Assembly: GCA_963781305.1 (NCBI GenBank)
Contig: CAWAFL010000011.1
Location: 434,001 to 498,000, forward strand
From: DASXMT01 sp963781305
GTDB taxonomy: Bacteria; Actinomycetota; Acidimicrobiia; Acidimicrobiales; RAAP-2
Reading direction: 5' to 3'
DNA: 64,000 nt
Every line of letters begins with the position of its first letter. Position 1 is the stretch's first letter. This document shows positions 43,089 through 52,245 of this stretch, in pieces. The translations under genes and the position numbers were made by a program. Below the pieces are notes generated by a model. It was not told the DNA's origin, made no database searches, and saw only the letters and a program-made list of their open reading frames with translations.

Positions 43089-44426
43089 CTAGCTTCGCTT
43101 CTTGTACGCGGCGCTCGCCGCAGCCTCCAGTTTCGCTGCGGTCCCGTTGACGTTCTTGGGGTTGCGTAGGAAGTCCTGGAACAGACCCCATTCGCCCTGT
43201 CCGGCAGTGGCGCCGAAGGAGCCCGGTTGCTGGTCGGACATGTCGAACACAACGGTGGTGGCGGACGCCACGGGCGCTGCCGTCGACCGGGTGATCGCGT
43301 CGGGATACACGCTCGGGCTCATGTTCTTGTTACCGGTGGCGAAGCCGCCGTGCGTGGCCCACGCCGCCGCCGCCTGCGGGGTCGTTAGGAACTTGACGAA
43401 CGCTTCGATCGCCGGGGTGTCCCTGAAGGCGACGATCGTGTCGCCGCCGATCTCGACCTCCGGCCCAGAGCCGTTGATCGAGGGGAACGTAAACACGTTG
43501 TAGTCGGTGGTCGGCGTGGCCTTGACGGTGGCGACGCCCGGCACGAAGTCGCCCTCCATCACCATTGCCGCCTTGGGCGGGCTCTGGAAGACGTTGTTGA
43601 CCGAGGTCGGGAAGTCGGTCTGGAGCGCGCCGGTCGCGCCGCCGTAGATGTTCGAGGTGTCGCTCAGCACTGCGGCCATGGTCCTGAGCGCCCTCTTGAC
43701 CGTGGGATCGGTCCACTTGATCGCGTGGGCCGACAGCGCCCGGTACTTCGCCACCCCGGCCTGGCGAAGGTAGATGTTCTCGAACAGGTCGGTGAGCGTC
43801 CAGCCGTCCGCGCCGCCGATCGAGTAGGCGGGCGTGCCCGAGGCCTTCAGGGTCTTGGCGTCGGAGAGGAACTGCCCCCAGGTCGTGGGCGGAGAGATCC
43901 CTGCGGCACTGAACGCGTCGACGTTGTACCAGACGGTCGACTTGTTCGACGCCTTGAACACGACTCCGTACAACTTGCCGTTGATCGTGCCGAGTTTCAC
44001 CCAGGCCGGGCTGAAGTTCGCCCTGTACGACGACAGCGCGTACGTCTCGGGCTTCAGCGCACCACTATTCGCGAACTGCTTGATCAACCCGGGTTGGGCG
44101 ATGTCCGCAAGATCCGGCGGATGACCGTCAGCGACGGCCTTCGCGAGCACCGTCGGCGTGTCGTCGCCGGTCGACGTGAAGTTGACCGTCACGTTTGGGT
44201 ACCGCTGATGAAAGGTGTTGATCACGTCCTGGAATGCCAACTGCTCGGCACCCGACCAGACGCCGTCCATGCTGATCGTGCCCGAGACGGTGCTGCTGAT
44301 CGGCTTGGCCGCCGAGCTCGCCCACGACTCGGACGCGCTCCCCCAGCCGACCACGACAGCCGCGAGCATCACGACCGCCGCAACTGAGGCAGGACGACCA
44401 ACCCTCTTACTCACATTCACGCGCAC
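43089..44426 (-). CDS. Extracellular sugar-type ABC substrate-binding protein (orphan)
   Basis: A 445-residue exported family-1 solute-binding protein. GTG 44426 is preferred, with AAAGGGGGG upstream. The signal peptide is KRVGRPASVAAVVMLAAVVV then SASESWASSA near residue 35. SGAEQLAFQDVINTFHQRYP, PPDLADIAQPGLIKQFA and AFVKFLTTPQAAAAWA are typical of oligosaccharide or glycerol-phosphate binding proteins. No permease or complete ATPase genes adjoin it, in contrast to the usual four-gene operon. A possible remnant of an ATPase tail lies just upstream (44449-44535). It may work with a distant transporter or be a relic. Confidence 0.87.
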   Translation of the reverse strand: MRVNVSKRVGRPASVAAVVMLAAVVVGWGSASESWASSAAKPISSTVSGTISMDGVWSGAEQLAFQDVINTFHQRYPNVTVNFTSTGDDTPTVLAKAVADGHPPDLADIAQPGLIKQFANSGALKPETYALSSYRANFSPAWVKLGTINGKLYGVVFKASNKSTVWYNVDAFSAAGISPPTTWGQFLSDAKTLKASGTPAYSIGGADGWTLTDLFENIYLRQAGVAKYRALSAHAIKWTDPTVKRALRTMAAVLSDTSNIYGGATGALQTDFPTSVNNVFQSPPKAAMVMEGDFVPGVATVKATPTTDYNVFTFPSINGSGPEVEIGGDTIVAFRDTPAIEAFVKFLTTPQAAAAWATHGGFATGNKNMSPSVYPDAITRSTAAPVASATTVVFDMSDQQPGSFGATAGQGEWGLFQDFLRNPKNVNGTAAKLEAAASAAYKKRS

Positions 44427-44910
44427 GTGCGAGCCCCCCTTTCTGCACATTGTCGCAGATGCGCCGGCCGGCGTCTGGATCGAAGAAGTGCGGGGAGCGC
44501 GTGTCGCCGACATGAAGCGTCGTCACAGCAAGACCACCTATGATGCCCAGGCTGTGGAATAACGGGATCGCTCGTCTGAACGCGCCATGGGCACAATCAT
44601 GGACGTGGTCGACTGCGACGATACGAGCAACCTGCATCGGATGGCTCGGCAGTCTCCTCGGGCGAGCCGTACGCTCAAGGTTTGGCCAGCAGCCCGCCCA
44701 TCCCCGGCCTGTTCAGATGAGTGGACAGCGCCGACTGCCAATCGCATTCGAAAGATCTGAGTCCCGCCTGGTCGTTGACGGAATATGGTCATCGCAACCT
44801 GCCTCCTACTCCCGATCGATGGATCCGGAAGCTGCGGGTGTCCCCCACAGGCGCTGTGTTCAACCGTGCCGGAACGTACCCGTAGACCAGCCGCCTACCG
44901 GGGCGACGAG
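44427..44910. other. Gap upstream of orphan binding protein
   Basis: No intact gene in 484 bp. The part nearest the binding protein carries the ATPase-tail-like remnant at 44449-44535; the rest shows nothing recognisable. Confidence 0.55.
44449..44535 (-). pseudogene. Possible remnant of a sugar ABC-ATPase C-terminus
   Basis: The minus-strand frame reads LAVTTLHVGDTRSPHFFDPD then AGRRI. The H-x-FDP-x-x-G-x-x-I pattern closes the regulatory domain of UgpC/MsmK-type ATPases of sugar importers. It is on the same strand and immediately upstream of the orphan sugar-binding protein, where such an ATPase might be expected after rearrangement. The fragment is short, so this is a weak call. Confidence 0.3.
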
Positions 44911-45912
44911 TCAAATCGAGGCCCATGGCAGCACGACGAGTTTGCCAGTTGCATCGTCAGCCGCCATTCGACGGTGCGCGTCGATAGTATTTTCGAGCGC
45001 GTAGACGGCGTCGATGTTCGGTGAGACTTCGCCGATCTCGACTTTTTCGATCACTGCCCGCAAGAGCGGACCGCCGATTTTGGCGGAGTGGGCGTCGTTG
45101 GAATGGAACGCGGTCAGTTTACGTCCGGACGGGATCATTGCGATCGGTTCGAAGTCTGGAATGATCCACTCGTTAGACAGGGACCCAGAATTGCAGGCGG
45201 TCGCGCCCGGACGGAGCAGACGCAGCGTCGTCAACACCGAGGTGCCGCCGATCAAGTCCACCGCTGCGTCTGCGCCGCCTTCGGGCAATGCCGCCGCTGC
45301 ACGCGCGCCAAAATCGTCACTGCCCTCGAGCACGGTCGCTGCCGCGCCAAGCTCGGTCAAGCGCCGGCTCTTCGCCTCGCTGCGGGTTGTGGCCACCACA
45401 CGCACACCGGCAGCACGAGCAAGCGCCAGACAAGCCAGCCCGATGGAGGACGTCGCACCGCGGAGCAGCAGAGTGGCGCTTTCTGGCAGGTCGAGATGGG
45501 CGAGTGAGCCGGCGGCGGTCACGTACGTCTCGGGAAGGGCGCCCAAGACCTCCCAGGGCAGCGTGGTGTCGATCGCGATGAGCTGGTGCTCGGGCACGAG
45601 CGCGTACTCCGCATAGCTTCCGTCGAAGGCGCGACCCATGTCACCCATCAGGGCCGCCACCTTCGTGCCCGGCGCCACGGCCGGCGCAACTCCATCTACG
45701 GCCTCCACCACACCGACGAGCTCGATACCTAGGATCCGCGGAAAGGTCACCGCGTCCCCGGCGTAACCCCTGAGCGTCTTGTACTCCGAGCGGTTGAGAC
45801 CGAACGCCTCCACCCTGACCAACGCCCAGCCCGGGCGCGGCTCGGGACGCGGAACCTCTCGTAGCGCGAGCCCGTCCGGGCCCGCCGGTCGTTCCGCGAC
45901 TACGGCTCGCAT
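44911..45912 (-). CDS. Zinc-independent quinone oxidoreductase / MDR-family dehydrogenase
   Basis: A 333-residue medium-chain dehydrogenase starting at ATG 45912 (MRAVVAERPAGPDGL). The catalytic-domain motif GLNRSEYKTLRGYAG resembles zeta-crystallin/QOR proteins, and the NADPH loop reads LLLRGATSSIGLACLALA with GATSSIG replacing GAAGGVG. Cys/His zinc ligands are absent. It would reduce quinones or enones with NADPH in the cytoplasm. The gene is alone on the minus strand, divergent to the beta-propeller gene at 46.2 kb. Confidence 0.88.
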   Translation of the reverse strand: MRAVVAERPAGPDGLALREVPRPEPRPGWALVRVEAFGLNRSEYKTLRGYAGDAVTFPRILGIELVGVVEAVDGVAPAVAPGTKVAALMGDMGRAFDGSYAEYALVPEHQLIAIDTTLPWEVLGALPETYVTAAGSLAHLDLPESATLLLRGATSSIGLACLALARAAGVRVVATTRSEAKSRRLTELGAAATVLEGSDDFGARAAAALPEGGADAAVDLIGGTSVLTTLRLLRPGATACNSGSLSNEWIIPDFEPIAMIPSGRKLTAFHSNDAHSAKIGGPLLRAVIEKVEIGEVSPNIDAVYALENTIDAHRRMAADDATGKLVVLPWASI

Positions 45913-46152
45913 GAGGATGCGCGGATAGTACCCAAACACTCCGCGCCCGCGCCAGCGATCTCCAGGGCCTTGTCGGCCGGCGAACACGGGGACATTCAGC
46001 ACGTCTGCCGGACGACACGTCCTGGGACACCTGTAACCCCTCCGATCCGTGGTTGGGCGCTACATTAAAAACTGTCACTCGCCGCGGTTCCTGGCGACGC
46101 AGCTGATTCAAGATTGACCGCCGTAGAAAGACCCGGAAGGAGGACCATTCCG

Positions 46153-46986
46153 ATGCGACTCCTCGTTTCCAGTGCAAAGGGCGCTAACGGCGCAGGATAC
46201 GGAGCCATCCTCGCCTTCGATCTCGTCGGCAACGCGTTTGGAACTTTCTGTGACGACAGCCGCGTCGCTGACCCGCGAGGACTGTGCGTCGACCCAAGCG
46301 GCGACCTGCTCTATGTCAACAACGGTAACGATCGCGTGCTCGCCCTTGACCAGAAGGGACAAGTCCTGAAAGACACCGGCCCGATCAACGCACTCGACCC
46401 TGGCGGAGGAGTCTTCGGACCCGATGGGCGCTACTACGTGGGCTCCCGTCGTCTCCGCACCATCATGACTGTGCCGGCGGCCCTTGACGGATCCGCCATT
46501 CCGTACCTTCCTCCAGAGGTCGTCCCGTTCCCGAGGGGGTTTGCATTCGCTCCCGATGGTCGCATCTTCTTGGCGTCGGGTATGAGCCCCTCGGGCATCG
46601 GCGAAAACACCATCAAGGTATTCGATGCTCATGGCCATCTCCTGGCGCCGCGTTTGGTCGAAGATTCTCAGCTGAGCCCCCTAGATCTCGCCATCGCGCC
46701 CAACGGCAACATTGTGGTGTCCTGCGAATGGCCCTTCGGTGGGCACGACGCAATTTCGAGCGTTCGCGAGTACCACAGCACCAGCGGCAGACTCGTCAGG
46801 ATCTTCAGACCTGACGGGTCGATCCTCTTCCGCAACCCCAGAGGCCTGCGGTTCAGCCCAGACGGCGGTCTCTGCTGTGTCGCCAGAGATGAGGTCGTGT
46901 CCTTCGATTTCGAGAGCGGTGACTTCTCCGGAGCGATCGTCAACTGTTCCGACCTCTTCGGGCAGGCACTCGAATTCTTCGGCTGA
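46153..46986 (+). CDS. NHL/SMP-30-like beta-propeller protein
   Basis: A 277-residue protein from ATG 46153, with a strong GGAAGGAGGACC upstream. It consists of about five or six propeller blades, visible as repeating VDPSGDLLYVNN, FGPDGRYYVGSR, FAPDGRIFLASG, IAPNGNIVVSCE and FSPDGGLCCVAR. No signal peptide is present, so it is cytoplasmic or attached. The SMP-30 metal ligands are not all in place, so lactonase activity is not supported. Function unknown; it may bind a ligand or a protein. Confidence 0.7.
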   Translation: MRLLVSSAKGANGAGYGAILAFDLVGNAFGTFCDDSRVADPRGLCVDPSGDLLYVNNGNDRVLALDQKGQVLKDTGPINALDPGGGVFGPDGRYYVGSRRLRTIMTVPAALDGSAIPYLPPEVVPFPRGFAFAPDGRIFLASGMSPSGIGENTIKVFDAHGHLLAPRLVEDSQLSPLDLAIAPNGNIVVSCEWPFGGHDAISSVREYHSTSGRLVRIFRPDGSILFRNPRGLRFSPDGGLCCVARDEVVSFDFESGDFSGAIVNCSDLFGQALEFFG

Positions 46987-47244
46987 TCGTTAGCGGCCGC
47001 CACCATCGATAGAGCAGCCCGACGCCCCAGAGGTCAGATGCTCCCCGAGCCGGCAGCGACGAAGAGGCGGAGATTCAGTCAGGGCCGGTAGGTGGGGGTC
47101 CTCTTGTCCGGTTGGCTTTGGACCGGACGCTGTTCAAGAGGGTCAGCGACCGCCAATGCCAAAGCGCCGCATATCGTTACGCGCCAGCTATCTGGCCGGT
47201 GCGACCCGAGAGGGGAAGGCCCATGAGAGTGAGGGGGACGCGTA

Positions 47245-47922
47245 TCAGAGCCCGGCCACGGCCTCGGCGATCGGCCGATGGCCGGCGATGACCGAGAACG
47301 TCTTGCCGATCGTGTTGGGAGCCTTGAGCGTCTCGACGAGCGTGGCGGCAACGTCGCCCCGGCTCACCGTGCCGTAGGTGCGGACGTGCGGTGCAGCTGC
47401 GATCAGGCCGCGGGCGGGGTCGTCCGTGAGCCGGCCGGGGCGGACGATGGTGAAATCCAGGCCGCTGGCACTCAGACGGTCCTCGGACTCGGCCTTGGCC
47501 GCGAGGTAGGCGCGCATCTCCGGCCAGAGCACCCGGACGGCCTTGAGGGGCACCCTGATCAGCGGCGGCTCTTCAGCGTTCCGGACACCGATCGCGCTGA
47601 TCAGCACGTAGCGGTTGATCCCGGCTGCCCGGGCCGCATCGATGAGCTTGACCGCCCCGCCGAGATCGACGGTCCGCTTGCCTTCGGCGCCGGATCCCTG
47701 CGCGGACCCGGCGGCGAACACCACAACATCCGCCCCAGCCACCGCGTCGGCGAGGCCGTCGCGCAGGAAGTCGGCGACGACGGGCTCTGCGCCCACCCGC
47801 TCGAGATCGGGCGCCTGGTGGGCCGTGCGGATCAGGCCACGGACACGATCCCCGCGCTCGCTCAGGAGCTTGGACATCAGCAACGCGACCTGACCGTGAC
47901 CTCCGACGATGACGACGTCCAT
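47245..47922 (-). CDS. NAD(P)H-binding atypical SDR (NmrA-like)
   Basis: A 225-residue protein starting at ATG 47922 (MDVVIVGGHGQVALLMSKLL), with GGHGQVA as dinucleotide loop. Seen are VADFLRDGLADAVAGADVVV, YVLISAIGV and DFTIVRPGRLTDDP, the pattern of atypical SDRs related to NmrA and YwnB-type epimerases, which lack or alter the YxxxK pair (here YLAAKAESE). It could be an NADP-sensing or reductase enzyme. The frame stays open up to 48141, but nothing there fits the family. It stands alone, convergent to nothing. Confidence 0.85.
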   Translation of the reverse strand: MDVVIVGGHGQVALLMSKLLSERGDRVRGLIRTAHQAPDLERVGAEPVVADFLRDGLADAVAGADVVVFAAGSAQGSGAEGKRTVDLGGAVKLIDAARAAGINRYVLISAIGVRNAEEPPLIRVPLKAVRVLWPEMRAYLAAKAESEDRLSASGLDFTIVRPGRLTDDPARGLIAAAPHVRTYGTVSRGDVAATLVETLKAPNTIGKTFSVIAGHRPIAEAVAGL

Positions 47923-48402
47923 GACGCAAGCGACTATACAGAACGAACGCTCACGGACGAATCCTTCGCGGTCCCTATCGGGCGATGGGCGACGGTACCC
48001 GTCACACCGGGCGGCAAGGGGAAAGGAGGTTCCCCACTCCCTTCCATTCCCCTCATGCCGCACGGTGGGCTTGCGGCAAGCCCCGGGCCGTGCCCCATGC
48101 CTTCCGAAGCAGGGAGGCAGAGCATCGGCCCAAATGGACAACCGAGTGGGGAAGACCGGCGAGAACTGGTCGGAGTGGATCGCACTGTGGCCGAAAGCGG
48201 CAATCTCCTCAGCACGAAGTGAGATTGAAGAGCACGGCCCCGGCGTCGCTCGGTCGTCGAGCGAGGGCTATAGACGCGGGAGTGCGGCTGGAGTGGAAGA
48301 GTTGGATGGGAGGATGGACCCCTCTGGGGAAGTTGGGACCAACAGTCGGTTCGCACCAGCAGCGAAGCCGACCGGGCATGGAAGGGATGGGAGGACCAGG
48401 AT
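47923..48402. other. Intergenic region, 480 bp
   Basis: No gene can be supported. Between the divergent NmrA-like and amidohydrolase genes I see a GC-rich hairpin, GGGCTTG-CGG-CAAGCCC at 48067-48083 (7-bp stem), with no T-run, and purine-rich segments before ATG 48403 that serve as ribosome binding site (GGGAGGACCAGGAT). Confidence 0.55.
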
Positions 48403-49602
48403 ATGGACCGCTACACCGTCATCTCTGCGGATTGTCACGCGGGGGCTGATTTACCGGATTATCGGCCCTACCTCGAAGCACGGCTCCACGAGGAGTTCGA
48501 CCGCTGGTTGGCGGACTATAGCAACCCGTTTCGTGACCTCAATGCCCCGGAGGCGAATCGGAACTGGGACAGCGCAGTCCGCCAAGCGGCCCTTGAGGCC
48601 GACGGCATCGTGGGCGAGGTCGTGTACCCAAACACGGTCCCCCCCTTTTTCCCAGCGAGCGGGCTGGTGACGCCGACTCCGCCAGCCGACGAGTACGAAC
48701 GGCGCCTGGCTGGGCTCCGGGCTCACAATCGCTGGCTCTCCGATTGGTGTGCAGAGCTACCGGGTCGCCGGGCCGGAATCGGCCAGATCCTGCTGAACGA
48801 TGTTGACGACGCCGTATACGAGGTGAACTGGATTGCGGATCACGGGCTCATGGGCGGAGTACTCCTTCCCGGTGTGCCTCCTGGCAGCGGCATCGACCCT
48901 CTGCACTCGCCCGCCTATGACCCGGTATGGCGAGCGTGTGAGGAACGCGGCGTGGTCGTCAACGTGCACGGCGGTGGTGGTTCACCGAGCGAGGGGTACT
49001 TTCCGGCGACGTTGGCGATGTTTGTGCTCGAGGCGTCGTTCTATTCTCATAGGCCGGTTTGGTCGCTCGTCATGTCTGGGGTGTTCGACCGCTTCCCCGA
49101 ACTACGGCTGGTTGTGACCGAGGCGGGCACGAAATGGATCCCAAACACCCTGAATGCGATGGACGCATTGCAAGCCAAGCAGGATGAGGGGAGTATTGGC
49201 GCTCTCACCTTTATCGACCCATTCCGCCTCGGGCGCAAGCCAAGCGAGTATTGGACGACCAATTGCTGGGTCGGAGCGAGTTTCATGACCCGCGAGGACG
49301 CCGCCGACCGGACCCTTGTTGGTATCGATCGCATCATGTGGGGAAGCGACTTCCCGCACGAAGAGGGAACTTTTCCACATTCACGTGAGTCATTGGCATA
49401 CACCTACGCCGGCGTGGATCCGAGAGAGGTAGTTCTGATGGTCGGAGCAAATGCGGCGGAGGTGTACGGGTTCGACCTAGACGATCTCGCACCCTTCGCG
49501 GCCCAGATCGGCCCTGAGGTGGACGCAGTGAGGGCAGGAATCGATCGGATACCCGAGACGTCGAGCCTGGCATTCGAAACGCGACCGGCATCCGTGTCTT
49601 AG
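48403..49602 (+). CDS. Amidohydrolase-2 family protein
   Basis: A 399-residue TIM-barrel enzyme from ATG 48403. It begins MDRYTVISADCHAGADLPDY with Asp10-x-His12 as the first metal motif, has VVNVHGGGGSPSEGYFP in mid-barrel, and MWGSDFPHEEGTFPH near residue 325. It is a distant relative of the other four D-x-H amidohydrolases in the window. It is isolated: a topoisomerase follows 190 bp later. Decarboxylase or hydrolase function on an aromatic or cyclic acid is the family expectation; no substrate can be named. Confidence 0.88.
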   Translation: MDRYTVISADCHAGADLPDYRPYLEARLHEEFDRWLADYSNPFRDLNAPEANRNWDSAVRQAALEADGIVGEVVYPNTVPPFFPASGLVTPTPPADEYERRLAGLRAHNRWLSDWCAELPGRRAGIGQILLNDVDDAVYEVNWIADHGLMGGVLLPGVPPGSGIDPLHSPAYDPVWRACEERGVVVNVHGGGGSPSEGYFPATLAMFVLEASFYSHRPVWSLVMSGVFDRFPELRLVVTEAGTKWIPNTLNAMDALQAKQDEGSIGALTFIDPFRLGRKPSEYWTTNCWVGASFMTREDAADRTLVGIDRIMWGSDFPHEEGTFPHSRESLAYTYAGVDPREVVLMVGANAAEVYGFDLDDLAPFAAQIGPEVDAVRAGIDRIPETSSLAFETRPASVS

Positions 49603-49791
49603 TGATCTCGTGTTGGCCCTCTACCCACGGGCGGCGTCACGCGAGTCGGTCGACGCCAACGGGGCGGCGGCAGAGTAGGAGGAGGGACCGATTGCCATTG
49701 CAATCCCCGAGCAGATCTTCATCCCTTACCAACAGGACGTCCCCGCGTCGGGCCGAATCGTTCTCAGCTACTGAGGGCCTAGAGTCTCTGG

Positions 49792-50907
49792 GTGGGTGGT
49801 AGCCGACAACGCTCCGGTGCAGTGAGGAGCTCCCACGGTCAGACGCTGCCAACTCCTCGGGCCTTCCGGCCGCCCGGGCTCCACCGAATCACCCCACGCC
49901 CCGACAAGTGGGTCGACGGCGCCGGCGGTGCGGTGGACGACCCGGCTGTCCTCGAACGATTGTCGCGGCTGGCGATTCCACCAGCATGGGTAGACGTGTG
50001 GGCGTCCGCCGACGCCAATGCGTCGGTGCAGGCGACAGGGGTCGACCAGCGCGGTCGGACGCAGTACCGATACTCTCCTGCGGCTCTTGATCTTGCCCGC
50101 GACGACAAGTTCGCCCGGATGACATTGTTCGCTGCGACCATTCCCGCGCTACGCCTTCAGGTTGCGCGCGACATCGCTCGATACCGCCGGGATCCACTCG
50201 GCGCACGTGTCGTGACCGCCGCCATCGTCAGGCTGTTGGAGCGGGGGCTGCTTCGCGTTGGTAATGACCGGTATGCCCGAGACAATCACACTTACGGACT
50301 TACGACGCTTCGGCGGAACCACGTCGATGTGCGGGGTTCAACCATCACATTCCATTTCATCGGTAAGGAACACCTCCCTCACTCCGTCACCGTTCACGAC
50401 CAGGTGACGGCCAAGATTGTGGGCGCGCTTGTACGTGCGGCGGCCAGCGATGCGCAACCGATCTTTGCCGTAACCAGTGAGCACGGAACGCATCATGTGA
50501 CCAGTGCCGCCGTGAACGCTTACCTCCATGCCCATACGCAAGCACCGGCGAGCGCCAAGGTGTTCCGCACGTGGGGCGCCACGGTTGCAGCAGTTGCGGT
50601 GCTTGCTGGAGCCGAACCCCTAGCGGACGTGTCGGCGAGGTCGCGGGAGCGCCTCGCCGTCGGTGCTGCGGCGACCTTGTTGGGCGACTCGGCCTCCGTC
50701 ACCCGGTCTTCGTATATTCATCCTGCCTGGATCGACGTTGGCCGCTCTGAACTGGTAGCCGCTGCCGTCGCCGAGTCCTCCGCTCGCGTCGGCACGCGCG
50801 CTGTGGCAACCCTTTTTACCGATCCAGGCGTCCAGGCGGCGGTCCTCGCCGGAATCACCGATGCGACCACGGAAGCTGTGAGTGGAGACGAGAGCGGGAG
50901 TCCCTAA
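49792..50907 (+). CDS. DNA topoisomerase IB (poxvirus/bacterial type)
   Basis: A 371-residue type IB topoisomerase, from GTG 49792 (GTG 49822 is the alternative). N-terminal domain: GLHRITPRPDKWVD and IPPAWVDVWAS with RTQYRY. The catalytic domain has the first Arg in LRVGNDRYARDNHTYGLTTL, the Lys in FHFIGKEH, the second Arg in KVFRTWGATV, and the catalytic Tyr in SSYIHPAW (about 299-306). Nine residues before the Tyr stands Asp (LGDSASV), where poxvirus enzymes have His and most bacterial ones Asn. It relaxes supercoils through a 3'-phosphotyrosyl link without ATP. Isolated, no operon. Confidence 0.92.
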   Translation: MGGSRQRSGAVRSSHGQTLPTPRAFRPPGLHRITPRPDKWVDGAGGAVDDPAVLERLSRLAIPPAWVDVWASADANASVQATGVDQRGRTQYRYSPAALDLARDDKFARMTLFAATIPALRLQVARDIARYRRDPLGARVVTAAIVRLLERGLLRVGNDRYARDNHTYGLTTLRRNHVDVRGSTITFHFIGKEHLPHSVTVHDQVTAKIVGALVRAAASDAQPIFAVTSEHGTHHVTSAAVNAYLHAHTQAPASAKVFRTWGATVAAVAVLAGAEPLADVSARSRERLAVGAAATLLGDSASVTRSSYIHPAWIDVGRSELVAAAVAESSARVGTRAVATLFTDPGVQAAVLAGITDATTEAVSGDESGSP

Positions 50908-51028
50908 ACCGTGGAGCTTTCTGAGGTCATCTTCTGAACTCGGGCGATCCGTCCTCGATGCGCTGGCGCCTCGGGTTCATCGGCGGTGCATAGACTGGCC
51001 ATCCGACGACCTGGGGTAGGTGGGTCCA

Positions 51029-51047
51029 TGTCGACACGGGGTCGACA
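51029..51047. promoter_or_regulatory. 19-bp palindrome upstream of epoxide-hydrolase-like gene
   Basis: TGTCGAC-ACGGG-GTCGACA, perfect 7-bp arms and a 5-bp spacer, ends 52 bp before ATG 51099. It could be an operator for an unknown regulator or an mRNA hairpin in the leader. No regulator gene adjoins it. Confidence 0.45.
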
Positions 51048-51098
51048 ATCGGCCGGACGAGGAGATGTGCCTCCGGTCGTTCACATAGCCTCTGACCC

Positions 51099-52076
51099 AT
51101 GAGGCACCAGGTCGTAGACGCCCGAGGGACGAGGATCCACTGCGTAGAGGAAGGGTCCGGTCCGTTGGTCCTGCTTGTTCATGGTTTCCCGGAGTCGTGG
51201 TACTCGTGGCGTCACCAGCTACCGGTGATCGCCGCGGCGGGGTTCAGGGCCGTAGCCATCGATGTCCGAGGGTACGGGAGGTCCTCCGCCCCCCTGGAGG
51301 TCGAGGCCTACGGGATGCTCCAGCACGTCAGCGACAACCTCGGCGTGGTCGAGGGGCTGACCGGTAGGGACTCGCCGGCGATCATCATCGGCCACGACTG
51401 GGGGGCGCCGATCGCCGCCCATTCGGCATTGCTGCGACCGGACATCTTCACCGCGGTAGCAATGCTCAGCGTCCCCTACAGCCCCCCAGGCCGACGGCGC
51501 CCTACTGAAGTCTTCGCCGAGAGGGGGAGGCAGGCCGGCCCGGACGAGGAGTTCTACATCAGCTACTTCCAGGAGCCGGGACGGGCCGAGCGGGAGGCCG
51601 AGATCGACGTGCGATCCTGGCTGCTCGGTTTCTACGTCGCCGCGTCAGCCGACGGGGTGACGTCGGCGTCCGACGCAGGGTCCATCGCCACCGTGACTCG
51701 CGGCACGATGCTGCGAGACCGCTTTCCCGCCCCCGACTTGCTTCCCGATTGGCTCACCGAGGACGACCTCGAGTTCTATGTGGAGGAGTTCGAGCGGACC
51801 GGATTCCGAGGTGCCCTCAACCGGTACCGTAACGTGGACCGTGACTGGGAGGACCTCCAGCCGTGGAGAGGCGCGCCAATCCGGGTTCCGTCCCTCTTCA
51901 TCGGAGGGGAGAAGGACGGTCCGACCATGTGGGGGGCCGGAGCCATCGCCCGCTTCCCCGACACCCTGCCGGACCTTCGGGGCAGCCACATCCTCCCCGG
52001 TTGTGGTCACTGGGTCCAACAGGAGCGGACTGACGAGGTCAACCGAATCCTGGAGGGCTGGCTGCAGTCGATGTAG
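51099..52076 (+). CDS. Epoxide hydrolase-like alpha/beta hydrolase
   Basis: A 325-residue alpha/beta hydrolase. HGFPESW (28-34) is the oxyanion motif and Asp100 in GHDWGAP the nucleophile typical of soluble epoxide hydrolases. The acid is probably Asp in GGEKDGPTM and the His lies in GCGHWVQQE. The cap domain contains Tyr in FYVEEFERTGFRGALNRYRN, which in this group helps open the epoxide. The similarity to human sEH-type is clear, and an Asp nucleophile (not Ser) excludes a simple esterase. It precedes a two-gene hydratase, so an epoxide or vinylic fatty or steroid intermediate is likely. Confidence 0.9.
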   Translation: MRHQVVDARGTRIHCVEEGSGPLVLLVHGFPESWYSWRHQLPVIAAAGFRAVAIDVRGYGRSSAPLEVEAYGMLQHVSDNLGVVEGLTGRDSPAIIIGHDWGAPIAAHSALLRPDIFTAVAMLSVPYSPPGRRRPTEVFAERGRQAGPDEEFYISYFQEPGRAEREAEIDVRSWLLGFYVAASADGVTSASDAGSIATVTRGTMLRDRFPAPDLLPDWLTEDDLEFYVEEFERTGFRGALNRYRNVDRDWEDLQPWRGAPIRVPSLFIGGEKDGPTMWGAGAIARFPDTLPDLRGSHILPGCGHWVQQERTDEVNRILEGWLQSM

Positions 52077-52245
52077 TGGTGGGCCCCGGGGTCAGAACCG
52101 GATCGGATCGGGACGTCGACGTCAGTGGGGCGCCAGGCGCCCCCCAGCCCTGGCCACATGATTTGGAGGTTCGGGTAGTGTCAAGGTCCGGTCGCACCGG
52201 AAGAGGCTGTGGCGTGTCCACCCTGGGGAGCGTGACGGGCGGGTG

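Noticed and set aside
48067..48083. GGGCTTG-CGG-CAAGCCC hairpin as a terminator
   Set aside because: It lies between divergent gene starts, not after a gene, and has no T-run.
49684..49770. Frame EEGPIAIAIPEQIFIPYQQD and following residues before TGA, after a GGAGGAGGG sequence
   Set aside because: The composition looks protein-like, but it has only an ATT or no start, is about 30 codons, and has no recognisable similarity.
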